Source: Bradyrhizobium liaoningense (GTDB lineage: Bacteria > Pseudomonadota > Alphaproteobacteria > Rhizobiales > Xanthobacteraceae). Taken from it: 64,000 bases of DNA. The stretch covers positions 151,269-215,268 of the forward strand of contig NZ_JAFCJT010000011.1 in the NCBI RefSeq assembly GCF_018130785.1, read 5' to 3'. Below the pieces are notes generated by a model that saw only the letters and a list, made by a program, of their open reading frames with translations, did not search any database and was not told where the DNA came from. This document shows, piece after piece, positions 27,796-38,190 of the stretch (position 1 is its first letter; each line of letters starts with the position of its first letter). Both the position numbers and the translations under genes were made by a program.

Positions 27796-29418
27796 TCAGG
27801 TGCCCAGGAGCTCCCGCAGTTGCCGCTTCAGCACCTTGCCGTTGGCATTGCGCGGCAGCGGCTCATGAGTGATCGCCATCGTCTCGGGCACCTTGTAGTC
27901 GGACAGCCGCTCCGCGCACCAGGCGCGCAAGGCCTCGCTGGCGACGGGGCTGCGCGTCACGACCACGGCGTGGACGCGCTCGCCCAGCACCGGGCAGGCC
28001 TTGGCAATGATCGCGCTCTCGACGACGGCGGGATGGCCGGCCAGCACGGACTCGACCTCGGCCGAATAGATCTTCAGGCCGCCGCGGTTGATCATGTCCT
28101 TCTGCCGGTCGAACACGCGGACAAACCCCTCCGCATCGACCGAGCCGAGATCGCCGGAGTGCCAGAATCCGCTGGTGAAGCTTTCGGCCGTGGCCTTCGG
28201 GTTGTTCCAGTAGCCCTTGATGACGGAGGCGCTCTGGATCCAGAGCTCGCCGATCTCGCCGGCCGGCAGCTCGCGGCCATCAGCTCCCATCGCGACAATG
28301 CGCGCACCGGGACACGGCAAACCGACGCTGTCGATGTGGCTCGCGGTCAGCTCGCCCGGCATGATCGTCGAGGGCGACGTCGTCTCGGTCGAGCCGTAGC
28401 AGTTTGCGAGTTTCAGGCCAGGAATCGTCGCCTTGAGCTTCTCGATGGTCGCGACCGGCATCGGCGCGCCGCCGAAGCCGCCGATGCGCCAGCTCGAAAG
28501 ATCGTAGCTGTCGAAATCGGGCTGGAGCAGGCAGAGATTGTACATCGCCGGCACCATCACCGTGTAGGTGACGCGCTCGCGCGCGGCGAGCTTGAGGTAA
28601 TCGGCGGCCTTGAACTCCGGCATGATGATCAGCGCGCCGCCGCAGCGGATCATGGTCGTGATGTTGGCGACGACGCCGGTGACGTGGCCGAGCGGCACTG
28701 CCGCGATCGAACGGTCCACTTCCGTCAATTGCAGGCAGGAGACGAACACCATCGAGGAATGGACGATGTTACAATGGGCGAGCATCGCGCCCTTCGGCTT
28801 TCCTGTCGTGCCCGAGGTGTAGAGGATCATCGCTGTGTCCTCCTCGCTCGTTTCGGCCGGCGCCGGTGCCGGTGGATTGTCGGCAAGCACGGCGAAACGC
28901 GACAGGGCGGGATCGCTGTCGATGGCGATACGGTGGATCACATCGGGCACGTCCAGCGCATCGGGCAGCCGCTCGGCGAGCGCCGATTCGTGGATCAGGA
29001 TCCTGGCGCCGCAATCGGTGAGGACATAGGCGATCTCCGGCTTCTGCTGGCGCGTGCCGAGCAACACCGTCACCAGCCCCTCATGCGCGGCGGCAAACAG
29101 CAGCAGCGGAAACTCGATGCGATTGCCGAGCAGGATCGCGACGCGGTCGCCGCGCTGGAGCCCTAGCTTGCGAAAACCAGCCGCGATCCGTGCGGCCTGC
29201 TCCACCGCCTGCCGCCAGCTCAGCCGGACATCGCCGGCGATCAGCGCTTCGCCATCCGGATTGCGGGCGCAAGCGTCCGCGATCATCGCCCACAGGTTCG
29301 CCGGCCGGTCGCAGAAGGCCGGGACCACCCGGTCGCCAAAGCGCGCCTCGAAACGCATCGGCGGGAACTGAGATTGCGACCAGTCCATCGGAATGCCCTG
29401 AGCTTGTTGCTTTGTCAC
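27796..29418 (-). CDS. acyl-CoA/acid--CoA ligase (adenylate-forming)
   Basis: A 540-aa member of the class I adenylate-forming superfamily. It has the phosphate-binding loop MILYTSGTTGKPKGAM, ATP-binding NCYGSTETTSP, and the C-terminal domain with GGLKIYSAEVESVL and the catalytic Lys in NANGKVLKRQLRELL. It activates a carboxylic acid with ATP and transfers it to CoA; the chain length is unknown. Start at 29418 or 29388 (MDWSQSQFP); the latter has fewer extra residues. It is monocistronic or heads no obvious operon. Confidence 0.92.
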   Translation of the reverse strand: MTKQQAQGIPMDWSQSQFPPMRFEARFGDRVVPAFCDRPANLWAMIADACARNPDGEALIAGDVRLSWRQAVEQAARIAAGFRKLGLQRGDRVAILLGNRIEFPLLLFAAAHEGLVTVLLGTRQQKPEIAYVLTDCGARILIHESALAERLPDALDVPDVIHRIAIDSDPALSRFAVLADNPPAPAPAETSEEDTAMILYTSGTTGKPKGAMLAHCNIVHSSMVFVSCLQLTEVDRSIAAVPLGHVTGVVANITTMIRCGGALIIMPEFKAADYLKLAARERVTYTVMVPAMYNLCLLQPDFDSYDLSSWRIGGFGGAPMPVATIEKLKATIPGLKLANCYGSTETTSPSTIMPGELTASHIDSVGLPCPGARIVAMGADGRELPAGEIGELWIQSASVIKGYWNNPKATAESFTSGFWHSGDLGSVDAEGFVRVFDRQKDMINRGGLKIYSAEVESVLAGHPAVVESAIIAKACPVLGERVHAVVVTRSPVASEALRAWCAERLSDYKVPETMAITHEPLPRNANGKVLKRQLRELLGT

Positions 29419-29465
29419 CTTCCGCGCACGGGTGCGCGGAGCAGTCTTGCGCTGATCGGCTGTCG

Positions 29466-30050
29466 TTAGACTCCCATGACGGGAACGCCGATCACAACCG
29501 GGTGGAACGCGAAAGCCAGCGCCAGATAGGCGACAACGCCAACGGCGACCGCGATCAGATCGTTGGTGACACCGCCCACCGGAATCGGCGGGGCGCCACT
29601 ATCGGTGCGATGCTTCAGCGAGATGCGGTCGTACACGGCCCAGCCGAGGAACGAGCCAAACAGGATGATAGAGCCGAGATCGCCATTGGCGAGCAGATGC
29701 GCGGCCGCCCATAATTTGATGCCCGCCAGCATCGGATGCTTCAGCGTCGCATAAATGCGCCCGCGCAAGTAGGACGCCACCACCAGGATGACTGCGGGCA
29801 GCATCAGCGCGACTGTAATGTGTTTGAATGCGACCGGCGGCTCCCAAACCGGGATCATTCCGGCCGCGCGATAATGGGCAAAGCCCCAGATGATGAGCGC
29901 CAGTCCCGCAAGCGAGACCGCCGCATAAAGGATCTTGTAGGTCCCCTCGCCCAGCCTCGCGATCGCCTGCGCGCGCGCCTCGCGTTTCGTTGTGAAAACA
30001 TGGGCCGCAAAAAACAGCATCAGCCCCAGGATCATGACCAGCAGACCCAC
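29466..30050 (-). CDS. NnrU family membrane protein
   Basis: A 194-aa polytopic membrane protein. Typical NnrU/MAPEG-like segments include GLMLFFAAHVFTTK, KILYAAVSLAGLALIIWGFA and GRIYATLKHPMLAGIKLW. NnrU is linked to nitric-oxide metabolism in denitrifiers, but many copies, like this one, lie away from nir/nor genes. About five helices. Confidence 0.9.
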   Translation of the reverse strand: MGLLVMILGLMLFFAAHVFTTKREARAQAIARLGEGTYKILYAAVSLAGLALIIWGFAHYRAAGMIPVWEPPVAFKHITVALMLPAVILVVASYLRGRIYATLKHPMLAGIKLWAAAHLLANGDLGSIILFGSFLGWAVYDRISLKHRTDSGAPPIPVGGVTNDLIAVAVGVVAYLALAFAFHPVVIGVPVMGV

Positions 30051-30168
30051 GACGTCCTCCCCCTCAACCAGCGCCCCCGCCTATGGCGTATCATCGATTG
30101 GGCGCGGGTCGCAACTCTCGCGCCTCATGATCAGCCGTGAAGGCCCGGCTGCTGCAACAGCGCGGCCT

Positions 30169-30211
30169 TCATCCTGCGAGACGCACGCAAACGCGCTCCT
30201 CAGGACGAGGC
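30169..30211. repeat. imperfect palindromic repeat, CATCCTGCGAGACGC type
   Basis: CATCCTGCGAGACGC and the trailing GCGCTCCTCAGGACGAGG form an imperfect inverted pair. The pattern resembles a dispersed Bradyrhizobium element (CATCCTTCGAGACGC ... CTCCTCAGGATGAGG), an identification from memory. It lies before the gene at 30219. Confidence 0.5.
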
Positions 30212-30218
30212 GATGGAG

Positions 30219-30797
30219 CTATTTTCCAAGCTCGCGATTATCGACATAGCGGATCGCGATCGGCCGTCCGGCCAGAGCGCCGCCGAGGCCGCTGGTGAAT
30301 TTGAGCGGCAGGCAGGCTTTCAGCGATGAATTGATCGCGTTGAGATAGGTCGTTCGGGTATCGGCCGGGACGCCCGCGGTCGCGTAGGTCAGCTGCGGCG
30401 GACCGATCATGCCACCCGCCTTGTTGAAGCTGAAGCGCACCGCCACCTGCATGCCCGCGCGCGCATTGTCCGATGGCGGTGACCAGCAGGTGCGCAGCTC
30501 GGCGAAGAGATCGCCGATCGTATCGAGATCGTGATCCGGCTTCCGGTACTTGGCGCGATCAGCCTCCGCCGGCACACTCTGAATCGTGAGCTGGAGGTTC
30601 TGACCGTAGGGGTAGTCGATCTCGGGAATGCAGGGGCCATGCTCGAGCGGGCTGCAATAGTACGGCGTGCAGGGCCGATAGTCGAGCACGCTGCACGGCT
30701 CATGCGAAAACGGGATCGGATTGATCTGGCGGCGCTGCGCATCGGCGGCAACCGTCGATATCGCCAGCAGGAGGAAAACGAGGATGCCGCGCCACAT
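30219..30797 (-). CDS. secreted hypothetical protein
   Basis: A 192-aa exported protein with signal peptide ending at VAADAQ (about residue 20). A cysteine-rich N-terminal segment (PCSVLDYRPCTPYYCSPL) is followed by a domain ending RPIAIRYVDNRELGK. The C-terminal part (VRFSFNKAGGMIGPPQLTYAT) loosely resembles TonB/TolA C-terminal domains, which also use a partner energised from the inner membrane, but no energiser is nearby. Function unknown. Confidence 0.7.
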   Translation of the reverse strand: MWRGILVFLLLAISTVAADAQRRQINPIPFSHEPCSVLDYRPCTPYYCSPLEHGPCIPEIDYPYGQNLQLTIQSVPAEADRAKYRKPDHDLDTIGDLFAELRTCWSPPSDNARAGMQVAVRFSFNKAGGMIGPPQLTYATAGVPADTRTTYLNAINSSLKACLPLKFTSGLGGALAGRPIAIRYVDNRELGK

Positions 30798-30891
30798 GAT
30801 GCGAGCTCACAATGCCACACGCACAAACGTGGCATTGCCAACGAATGCGTCAAGCCTGCGGCTGTTCACATGCTCGCGTTTGGCTCCGGTG

Positions 30892-30994
30892 TCGTCGCCC
30901 GGCTCGACCGGGCGACCCAGTACTCCGAGACGGCGGTGACGGAATCGAGAGGCTGCGGTGCACTGGATGCCCCGGTCAAGCCGGGGCATGTCAG
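30892..30994. repeat. composite palindromic repeat (GTCGCCCGG... / ...GCCCCGG...)
   Basis: The left hairpin GTCGCCCGG-ctcga-CCGGGCGAC and right hairpin GCCCCGG-tcaag-CCGGGGC are joined by a conserved spacer that includes CCCAGTACTCCGAGACGG. This composite is recognisable from Bradyrhizobium intergenic DNA. It separates the divergent-ended genes at 30797 and 31038. Confidence 0.75.
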
Positions 30995-31037
30995 CGGACG
31001 GTGTGGCTGCCACGGATGTGGCTACCAGCGAGCCGCA

Positions 31038-32657
<1,620 letters not shown>

Positions 32658-32745
32658 GGCGGGAGCGTTTGGCAGGGAAAATGGGCCTGATCAAGCCTCA
32701 TTTGGTGATTGCAGAGCCCTTCGGCCAGCCCCATATCGGCATTCG

Positions 32746-32815
32746 GGGAGGACGGCCTTCCTGCTCACCAGCATATCAGCCGCGGGGACGACCCTGCCTT
32801 GAATGGAGGGTCGTC
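32746..32815 (+). promoter_or_regulatory. guanidine-II (mini-ykkC) riboswitch with SD-sequestering alternative helix
   Basis: Hairpin 1 (32746-32761) has stem GGGAGG / CCTTCC with a loop ACGG (32752-32755). Hairpin 2 (32782-32797) has stem GCGGGG / CCCTGC with loop ACGA (32788-32791). The 20-nt linker and ACGR loops match the guanidine-II class. Nine bases, 32787-32795 (GACGACCCT), are exactly complementary to 32807-32815 (AGGGTCGTC), which include most of the GGAGGG Shine-Dalgarno (32805-32810). Pairing there is exclusive with hairpin 2. Guanidine binding would be expected to hold the two hairpins together and free the ribosome-binding site. Confidence 0.9.
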
Positions 32816-33130
32816 ATGGCCTGGAGCATCCTGTTCGTCGCTGGTCTCTTGGAAGTCGGCTGGGCGATCGGGCTCAAATACACCGAGGGCTTTTCCAAGC
32901 TCGTTCCGTCCGTCCTCACCCTCACGGCCATGGCCGGCAGCGTCATCCTGCTCGGCCTCGCCCTCAAATCGCTGCCGATTGGAACCGCCTATGCGGTCTG
33001 GACCGGGATTGGCGCGGTCGGAACTGCGGCGCTCGGCATCATCCTGTTCGGCGAGCCCGCCACCGCGCTTCGCCTCGCCAGCATCGGGCTGATCGTCGCC
33101 GGCATCGTCGGGCTAAAGCTCGTTACTTGA
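32816..33130 (+). CDS. gdx: guanidinium exporter (SMR family, SugE/Gdx)
   Basis: A 104-aa, four-helix small multidrug resistance protein that exports guanidinium in exchange for protons. It starts MAWSILFVAGLLEVGWAIGL, with Glu13 as the proton/cation-coupling residue, and has the Gdx-type GTAYAVWTGIGAVGTAALGI. The ATG at 32816 is decided by the upstream GGAGGG and riboswitch; a longer frame would run through the riboswitch. The last 8 bp overlap the 3' end of the convergent pit gene. An older name is sugE. Confidence 0.95.
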   Translation: MAWSILFVAGLLEVGWAIGLKYTEGFSKLVPSVLTLTAMAGSVILLGLALKSLPIGTAYAVWTGIGAVGTAALGIILFGEPATALRLASIGLIVAGIVGLKLVT

Positions 33131-34127
33131 AGAGCTGGACCGCCCACCAGGTCAGCGCCGCGACGATGGCCGAGGCCGGGATCGTGATCACCCAGGCATA
33201 GACGATCGAACTTGCCACGTTCCACCGGACCGCCGAGACGCGGCGGGCCGCGCCGACGCCGACGATCGCGCCGGTAATGGTGTGGGTGGTCGAGACGGGA
33301 ACGCCGAGGAAGGTCGCCATGAACAGCGTCGCGGCGCCGCCAGTCTCGGCGCAAAAGCCCTGCATCGGCGTCAGCTTGGTGATGCGCAGGCCCATGGTGC
33401 GGACGATGCGCCAGCCGCCCATCAGGGTGCCCAGCGCCATCGCCGCCTGGCAGGACAGCACCACCCAGAACGGCACCGAGAATTCTCCGCCGAGATGGCC
33501 CTGCGAATAGAGCAGCACGGCGATGATGCCCATGGTCTTCTGAGCGTCATTGCCGCCATGGCCGAGCGAATAGAGCGAGGCGGAGGCGAATTGCAGGATG
33601 CGGAAGGCGCGGTCGACCGCGAACGGCGTCGAGCGCACCGAAAGCCAGGACACGATCGCGACCAGCATCATCGCGAGAAGGAAGCCGACCAGCGGCGAGA
33701 GCACGATCGCCAGCACCGCCTTGGACAGGCCGCTCCACACCGCCGCCGAAATCCCCGCCTTGGCCATGCCGCCGCCGACGAGGCCGCCGATCAGCGCATG
33801 GGACGACGAGGACGGGATACCCAGTCCCCAGGTCACCAAGTTCCACACGATGGCACCGATCAGGGCCGCGAAGATCACCTGCGCATCGACGATCGTGGGA
33901 TCGATGATGCCGGTGCCGATGGTCTGGGCGACGTGCAGCCCGAACACCATGAAGGCGATGAAATTGAAGAACGCGGCCCAGAACACCGCGAATTGCGGCC
34001 GCAGCACGCGGGTCGAAACGATGGTCGCAATCGAGTTGGCGGCGTCGTGCAGGCCGTTCAGGAAGTCGAACAGCAGCGCGACGGCGATCAAGCCGACGAG
34101 GACAGGAAGTCCGAGCGCAGCATCCAC
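33123..34127 (-). CDS. pit: PiT-family inorganic phosphate permease
   Basis: A 334-aa membrane protein. The repeated PiT signatures appear as FDFLNGLHDAANSIATIVST and, in the second half, GHGGNDAQKTMGIIAVLLY. It imports metal-phosphate with protons. It is the second gene of a DUF47-pit pair. Its terminus overlaps the convergent gdx gene by 8 bp (stop TAA at 33125-33123). Confidence 0.95.
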   Translation of the reverse strand: MDAALGLPVLVGLIAVALLFDFLNGLHDAANSIATIVSTRVLRPQFAVFWAAFFNFIAFMVFGLHVAQTIGTGIIDPTIVDAQVIFAALIGAIVWNLVTWGLGIPSSSSHALIGGLVGGGMAKAGISAAVWSGLSKAVLAIVLSPLVGFLLAMMLVAIVSWLSVRSTPFAVDRAFRILQFASASLYSLGHGGNDAQKTMGIIAVLLYSQGHLGGEFSVPFWVVLSCQAAMALGTLMGGWRIVRTMGLRITKLTPMQGFCAETGGAATLFMATFLGVPVSTTHTITGAIVGVGAARRVSAVRWNVASSIVYAWVITIPASAIVAALTWWAVQLFK

Positions 34128-34151
34128 GGCGCGACCCCTGCTCTAAGCTTT

Positions 34152-34200
34152 GCGCATGATCTGCGCGGAAAACCGCTGCACACTTTTCCGGATCATGCGC
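34152..34200. repeat. palindromic repeat GCGCATGATC...GATCATGCGC
   Basis: Perfect 10-base outer arms GCGCATGATC and GATCATGCGC enclose a second stem (GCGGAAAA / TTTTCCG approximately). It lies inside the phosphate operon between the DUF47 and pit genes, and its right end abuts the stop codon of the former. The family is common in Bradyrhizobium and its relatives. It may stabilise or cut down the upstream mRNA. Confidence 0.85.
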
Positions 34201-34844
34201 TAAACCTGCTCGATGACGATGCTGTTGATCTCGTTCGCGACGTCGTCGAAGCGATCGGCCACCTTCTCGAGATGGTCGTAGATCTCGACGCCGACGATGA
34301 AATCCATCGCGCTGCCATCACGGTGCTTGAGAAACAGCTCCTTCAGCCCGATGTCATGGAGATCGTCGACCCGGCCCTCAAGCTTGCCCAGCTCTTCCGT
34401 GATCGCGGTCAGCATCGCGACGTTCGGGCCGATCGACTGCATCAGCGGCAACGCGCGCCCCACGAGATTGGCGCACTCGATCAGAAGCCCGCCAATCTCC
34501 CGCATCGGCGGCTCGAACGTGCGGACCTCGAACAGCATCACGGCCTTGGCCGTCTGCTGCATCTGGTCGATGGCATCGTCCATCGAGGTGATGAGATTTT
34601 TGATGTCGCCACGGTCGAACGGGGTGATGAAGGTGCGGCGCACCGCCGTCAGCACCTCACGGGTGATGTTGTCGGCGTCGTTCTCGAACTGGTTGACACG
34701 CTGGCAATAGACCGGCGTCTCCTCGCCCCCGTTGAGCATGCCCTGGAGTGCGATCGAGCCCTGGATCACGGTCTGGGCGTGGCGGTCGAACAGGTCGAAG
34801 AACCGTTCTTCCTTGGGCAGGAAAGCGCGAAACCATCGCATCAT
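34200..34844 (-). CDS. DUF47/PhoU-like phosphate-transport accessory protein
   Basis: A 214-aa all-helical cytoplasmic protein, starting MMRWFRAFLPKEERFFDLFD, the usual start of Pit accessory regulators. It has PhoU-like helical repeats and the metal-binding pattern FENDADNITREVL. It precedes pit on the minus strand, with a palindromic repeat between. Likely restrains or tunes Pit activity. Confidence 0.9.
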   Translation of the reverse strand: MMRWFRAFLPKEERFFDLFDRHAQTVIQGSIALQGMLNGGEETPVYCQRVNQFENDADNITREVLTAVRRTFITPFDRGDIKNLITSMDDAIDQMQQTAKAVMLFEVRTFEPPMREIGGLLIECANLVGRALPLMQSIGPNVAMLTAITEELGKLEGRVDDLHDIGLKELFLKHRDGSAMDFIVGVEIYDHLEKVADRFDDVANEINSIVIEQV

Positions 34845-34968
34845 GGGGATAGGCTACCGGTTGGAAATGGCCCGGCCCGAACGGGCCGTCATAAAACTGT
34901 CATAGACCATTTCCGCCCCGCGCGCGTGTCATCTCACGCCCGCGGAGCCGGATCATCCACCGGATTCG

Positions 34969-34989
34969 CGCACCAATGAAATTGGTGCG
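34969..34989 (-). terminator. 9-bp hairpin at the end of the liv operon
   Basis: CGCACCAAT and ATTGGTGCG pair perfectly with a GAA loop, 11 bp past the livM stop on the minus strand. No U tract follows, so it may be Rho-assisted or protective. Confidence 0.55.
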
Positions 34990-35000
34990 ATATCAATGAT

Positions 35001-35969
35001 TTAGAGTGATCGCCGCAAGTAATGGGCGATTTCGCCGATGACGCCGCGACGGAAGGTGAGCACGCAGATCACGAAGATCGAGCCCTGGATCACCGTCACC
35101 CACTGGCCGAAGCCGGCCAGATATTGCTGCATGGCGATGATCGCGAAGGCACCGACCACGGGACCGAAAATGGTGCCGAGACCGCCGACCAGCGTCATCA
35201 GCACGACCTCCCCCGACATCGACCAGTGCACATCGGTGAGCGAGGCGTTCTGCGCCACGAACACTTTCAGCGCACCGGCAAAGCCCGCCAGCGTGCCCGA
35301 CAGGACGAACGCCAGGAACTTGTACTGGTCGGTCCGGTAGCCGAGCGAGATGGCGCGCGGCTCGTTCTCGCGGATCGCCTTCAGCACCTCCCCGAACGGC
35401 GAGTTGATGATGCGGTAGATCAGCAGGAAACCGGCGAGGAAGCCGACCAGCACGACATAATAAAGCACCGTCGGCTTCGAGAGATCGAACACGCCGAACA
35501 TGCGCCCCTGCGGAATGCCCTGGATGCCGTCCTCACCATGTGTGAACGGCGCCTGGAGGTAGATGAAGTAAAGCAGCTGCGACAGCGCCAGCGTGATCAT
35601 CGAGAAGTAGATGCCCTGGCGGCGGATCGAGATATAGCCGGTGATGAGCGAGAGCCCGAAAGCCGCGACGATTCCGACGAGGATGCCGAGCTCCGGCGGC
35701 AGCGCCCACACCTTCAGCGCATGCGCGCTGCAGTAGCCCGCCGTGCCGAGGAACATCGCGTGGCCGAACGACAGCAAACCGCCATAGCCGATCAGGAGGT
35801 TGAACGCACAGGCAAGCAGCGCGAAGCACAGCGCCTGCATCACGAAGAACGGGTAGATGCCGCTGAATGGCACTGCGGCTAGCAGCAGCGCCATCACCAC
35901 GAACACGACCATCTCGTCACGCATCGCACGCGGGGTTACCGGCAGCGTGTCGTCCGTCAAGGCTGTCAT
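35001..35969 (-). CDS. livM: branched-chain amino-acid ABC permease LivM
   Basis: A 322-aa inner-membrane permease. It has the LivM hallmark segments LLIGYGGLLSFGHAMFLGTA, GYISIRRQGIYFSMITLALS and, in the coupling region, IRENEPRAISLGYRTDQYK. About nine helices. It is the last gene of livGF-K-HM and starts 1 base after the livH stop. Confidence 0.95.
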   Translation of the reverse strand: MTALTDDTLPVTPRAMRDEMVVFVVMALLLAAVPFSGIYPFFVMQALCFALLACAFNLLIGYGGLLSFGHAMFLGTAGYCSAHALKVWALPPELGILVGIVAAFGLSLITGYISIRRQGIYFSMITLALSQLLYFIYLQAPFTHGEDGIQGIPQGRMFGVFDLSKPTVLYYVVLVGFLAGFLLIYRIINSPFGEVLKAIRENEPRAISLGYRTDQYKFLAFVLSGTLAGFAGALKVFVAQNASLTDVHWSMSGEVVLMTLVGGLGTIFGPVVGAFAIIAMQQYLAGFGQWVTVIQGSIFVICVLTFRRGVIGEIAHYLRRSL

Positions 35970-35970
35970 A

Positions 35971-36834
35971 TCAGGCCGCCCTTCCCGTCAATCCCGTTGG
36001 CTTCACCAAGAGCACCAGCACCATCAGCACGAACACAACGGTGTTGGAGGCCTCGGGGTAGAAATACTTGGTCAGGCCCTCGATCACACCGAGCGCGAAG
36101 CCGGTGATGATGGAGCCCATGATCGATCCCATGCCGCCGATCACGACCACCGCGAACACGACGATGATGAGGTCGGCACCCATCAGCGGCCGCACCTGGT
36201 TGATCGGCGCCGAGAGCACGCCGGCGAGCGCGGCAAGGCCGACGCCGAGACCGTAGGTCAGCGTGATCATGCGCGGCACGTTGATGCCGAAGGCGCGCAC
36301 CAGCGTCGGATTTTCGGTGGCGGCGCGGAGGTAGGCGCCGAGCCGCGTCTTCTCGATCAGGAACCAAGTGGCGATGCACACCACCAGCGAGAAGATCACG
36401 ACCCAGCCGCGATAGATCGGCAGGAACATGAAGCCGAGATTCATGCCGCCCTTGAGCTGATCCGGAATCGCGTAAGGCAGGCCGGAGGAGCCGAAATAGT
36501 TCTGGAACACGCCCTGCACGATCAGCGCGATGCCGAAGGTCAGCAGCAGGCCATAGAGATGGTCGAGCCCGGTCAGCCATTGCAGCATGGTCCGTTCCAG
36601 GATCATGCCGAAGATGCCGACGATGATCGGCGCCAGCAGCAGCGCCCACCAGTAATTGATGCCGCCGAGGTTCAGCAGGAAATAAGCGACGAAAGCACCC
36701 ATCATGTAGAGCGCGCCATGGGCGAAATTGATGATGTTGAGCATGCCGAAGATCACAGCAAGCCCGAGACTGAGCAGCGCGTAGAACGAGCCGTTGATCA
36801 GTCCCACCAGTAGCTGAGCGTAAAGAGCCTGCAT
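35971..36834 (-). CDS. livH: branched-chain amino-acid ABC permease LivH
   Basis: A 287-aa permease with GLINGSFYALLSLGLAVIFG, MLNIINFAHGALYMMGAF, and the coupling loop AATENPTLVRAFGINVPR. Forms a heterodimer with LivM. It sits after the strong hairpin at 36873-36897 downstream of livK. Confidence 0.95.
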   Translation of the reverse strand: MQALYAQLLVGLINGSFYALLSLGLAVIFGMLNIINFAHGALYMMGAFVAYFLLNLGGINYWWALLLAPIIVGIFGMILERTMLQWLTGLDHLYGLLLTFGIALIVQGVFQNYFGSSGLPYAIPDQLKGGMNLGFMFLPIYRGWVVIFSLVVCIATWFLIEKTRLGAYLRAATENPTLVRAFGINVPRMITLTYGLGVGLAALAGVLSAPINQVRPLMGADLIIVVFAVVVIGGMGSIMGSIITGFALGVIEGLTKYFYPEASNTVVFVLMVLVLLVKPTGLTGRAA

Positions 36835-36872
36835 CGATCCCGCACCCGGTCCCTTCGGCGTTCCCTAGAGTC

Positions 36873-36897
36873 GCCCGCCGGCTAGCAGCCGGCGGGC
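36873..36897 (-). terminator. 11-bp perfect hairpin between livK and livH
   Basis: GCCCGCCGGCT and AGCCGGCGGGC form a perfect 11-bp stem around AGC. It lies 8 bp past the livK stop on the minus strand. No T tract follows, so it is likely an attenuating or protective stem that favours binding-protein mRNA. Confidence 0.75.
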
Positions 36898-36905
36898 TGT
36901 TGGCC

Positions 36906-38129
36906 TTACTTCTTAAGCAGCGCGCACTTGCTCTCGGCGAGCGGCGTGAAGGCCTGATCGCCCGGCACCGTGCCGACCAGCTTGTAGAAGTCCCACGGTC
37001 CCTTGGACTCGGAGGGCTTCTTCACCTCGAACAGATAGGCGTTATGGATGGTGCGGCCGTTGGGCTGAATCAGGCCCTTGCCGAACAAATCGTCCTCGGT
37101 CGGCATCGACTTCATCTTCTCGACGACCTTCACGCCGTCATGCGGATTGCCGCCGAGCGCTTCCAGTGCCTTGAAGTAGTGACGCAGACCCGCATAGACG
37201 CCGGCCTGAACCATGGTCGGCGGAGCGTTGTTCTTCATCTTGTCGGCGAAGCGCTTGGAGAAGGCGCGGGTCTTGTCGTCCATGTCCCAGTAGAACGTCT
37301 CTGTGAAGTTGAGGCCCTGCGCGGTCTCCAAGCCGATCGCCTTGACGTCGGTGAGGAACAGCAGCAGCGCCGCGAGCTTCTGGCCGCCCTTGACGATGCC
37401 GAACTCGGCCGCCTGCTTGATCGAGTTGGTGGTGTCGCCGCCGGCATTGGCAAGGCCGATGATCTTTGCCTTGGAGGCCTGCGCCTGAAGCAGGAAGGAC
37501 GAGAAGTCCGGCGTGTTCAGCGGATGCTTGACACCGCCGACGACCTTGCCGCCGTTGGCGGAGACCACGGCCGTGGTGTCGCGCTCGAGCGCCGCACCGA
37601 AGGCGTAGTCCGCGGTCAGGAAGAACCAAGTGTCGCCACCGGCCTTCACCAGCGCCTGGCCCGTGGTGTGGGCCAGCATGTAGGTGTCGTAGGTCCAGTG
37701 CACGGTGTTGGGCGAGCACTGCGCGTTGGTCAGATCCGAGGTCGCCGCGCCCGAGTTGATGTAGACGCCGTTCTTTTCCTTGATGACGTTGTTGACGGCG
37801 AGCGCCACGCCGGAGTTCGGCACGTCGACGATGACGTCGACCTTGTCGACGTCGAACCACTGCCGCGCGATCGCTGTGCCGATGTCAGGCTTGTTCTGGT
37901 GATCGCCGGAGATGATGTCGATCTTCCAGCCCTTCGCGGCAAGGCCGGAATCTTCGACGGCCAACTGGGCGGCGAGCGTCGAGCCGGGACCGCCGAGGTC
38001 GGCATAGAGGCCGGACTGATCGGACAGCGCGCCGATCTTGACGGTCTTGTCCTGCGCGAAGGCTACGCCGGTGATGGTCACGGCCAACGCCGTGCCGAGC
38101 AGAAACGATGCAATCGACTTTGTCTTCAT
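36906..38129 (-). CDS. livK: branched-chain amino-acid-type ABC substrate-binding protein LivK
   Basis: A 407-aa exported protein. The signal peptide ends GVAFAQ (about residue 24). The fold starts DKTVKIGALSDQSGLYADLG. It is paralogous to the orphan at 22317-23543, with shared GDHQNKPDIG and AGGDTWFFLTADYAFG blocks. The ATG at 38129, preceded by AGGGAAG, is the true start; a 91-aa upstream extension is antisense-like and is rejected. It is third in the liv operon. The ligand could be a hydrophobic amino acid, amide or aromatic acid; not determined. Confidence 0.95.
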   Translation of the reverse strand: MKTKSIASFLLGTALAVTITGVAFAQDKTVKIGALSDQSGLYADLGGPGSTLAAQLAVEDSGLAAKGWKIDIISGDHQNKPDIGTAIARQWFDVDKVDVIVDVPNSGVALAVNNVIKEKNGVYINSGAATSDLTNAQCSPNTVHWTYDTYMLAHTTGQALVKAGGDTWFFLTADYAFGAALERDTTAVVSANGGKVVGGVKHPLNTPDFSSFLLQAQASKAKIIGLANAGGDTTNSIKQAAEFGIVKGGQKLAALLLFLTDVKAIGLETAQGLNFTETFYWDMDDKTRAFSKRFADKMKNNAPPTMVQAGVYAGLRHYFKALEALGGNPHDGVKVVEKMKSMPTEDDLFGKGLIQPNGRTIHNAYLFEVKKPSESKGPWDFYKLVGTVPGDQAFTPLAESKCALLKK

Positions 38130-38190
38130 GCTACTTCCCTTTGAATTTTTTCTTCGCCGTTTTCTCTTGGCCGTTCTACGCTTGGCCGTT

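Noticed and set aside
29466..30050. NnrU as evidence of a denitrification cluster
   Set aside because: No nir, nor or nos genes are nearby; the gene is annotated by family only.
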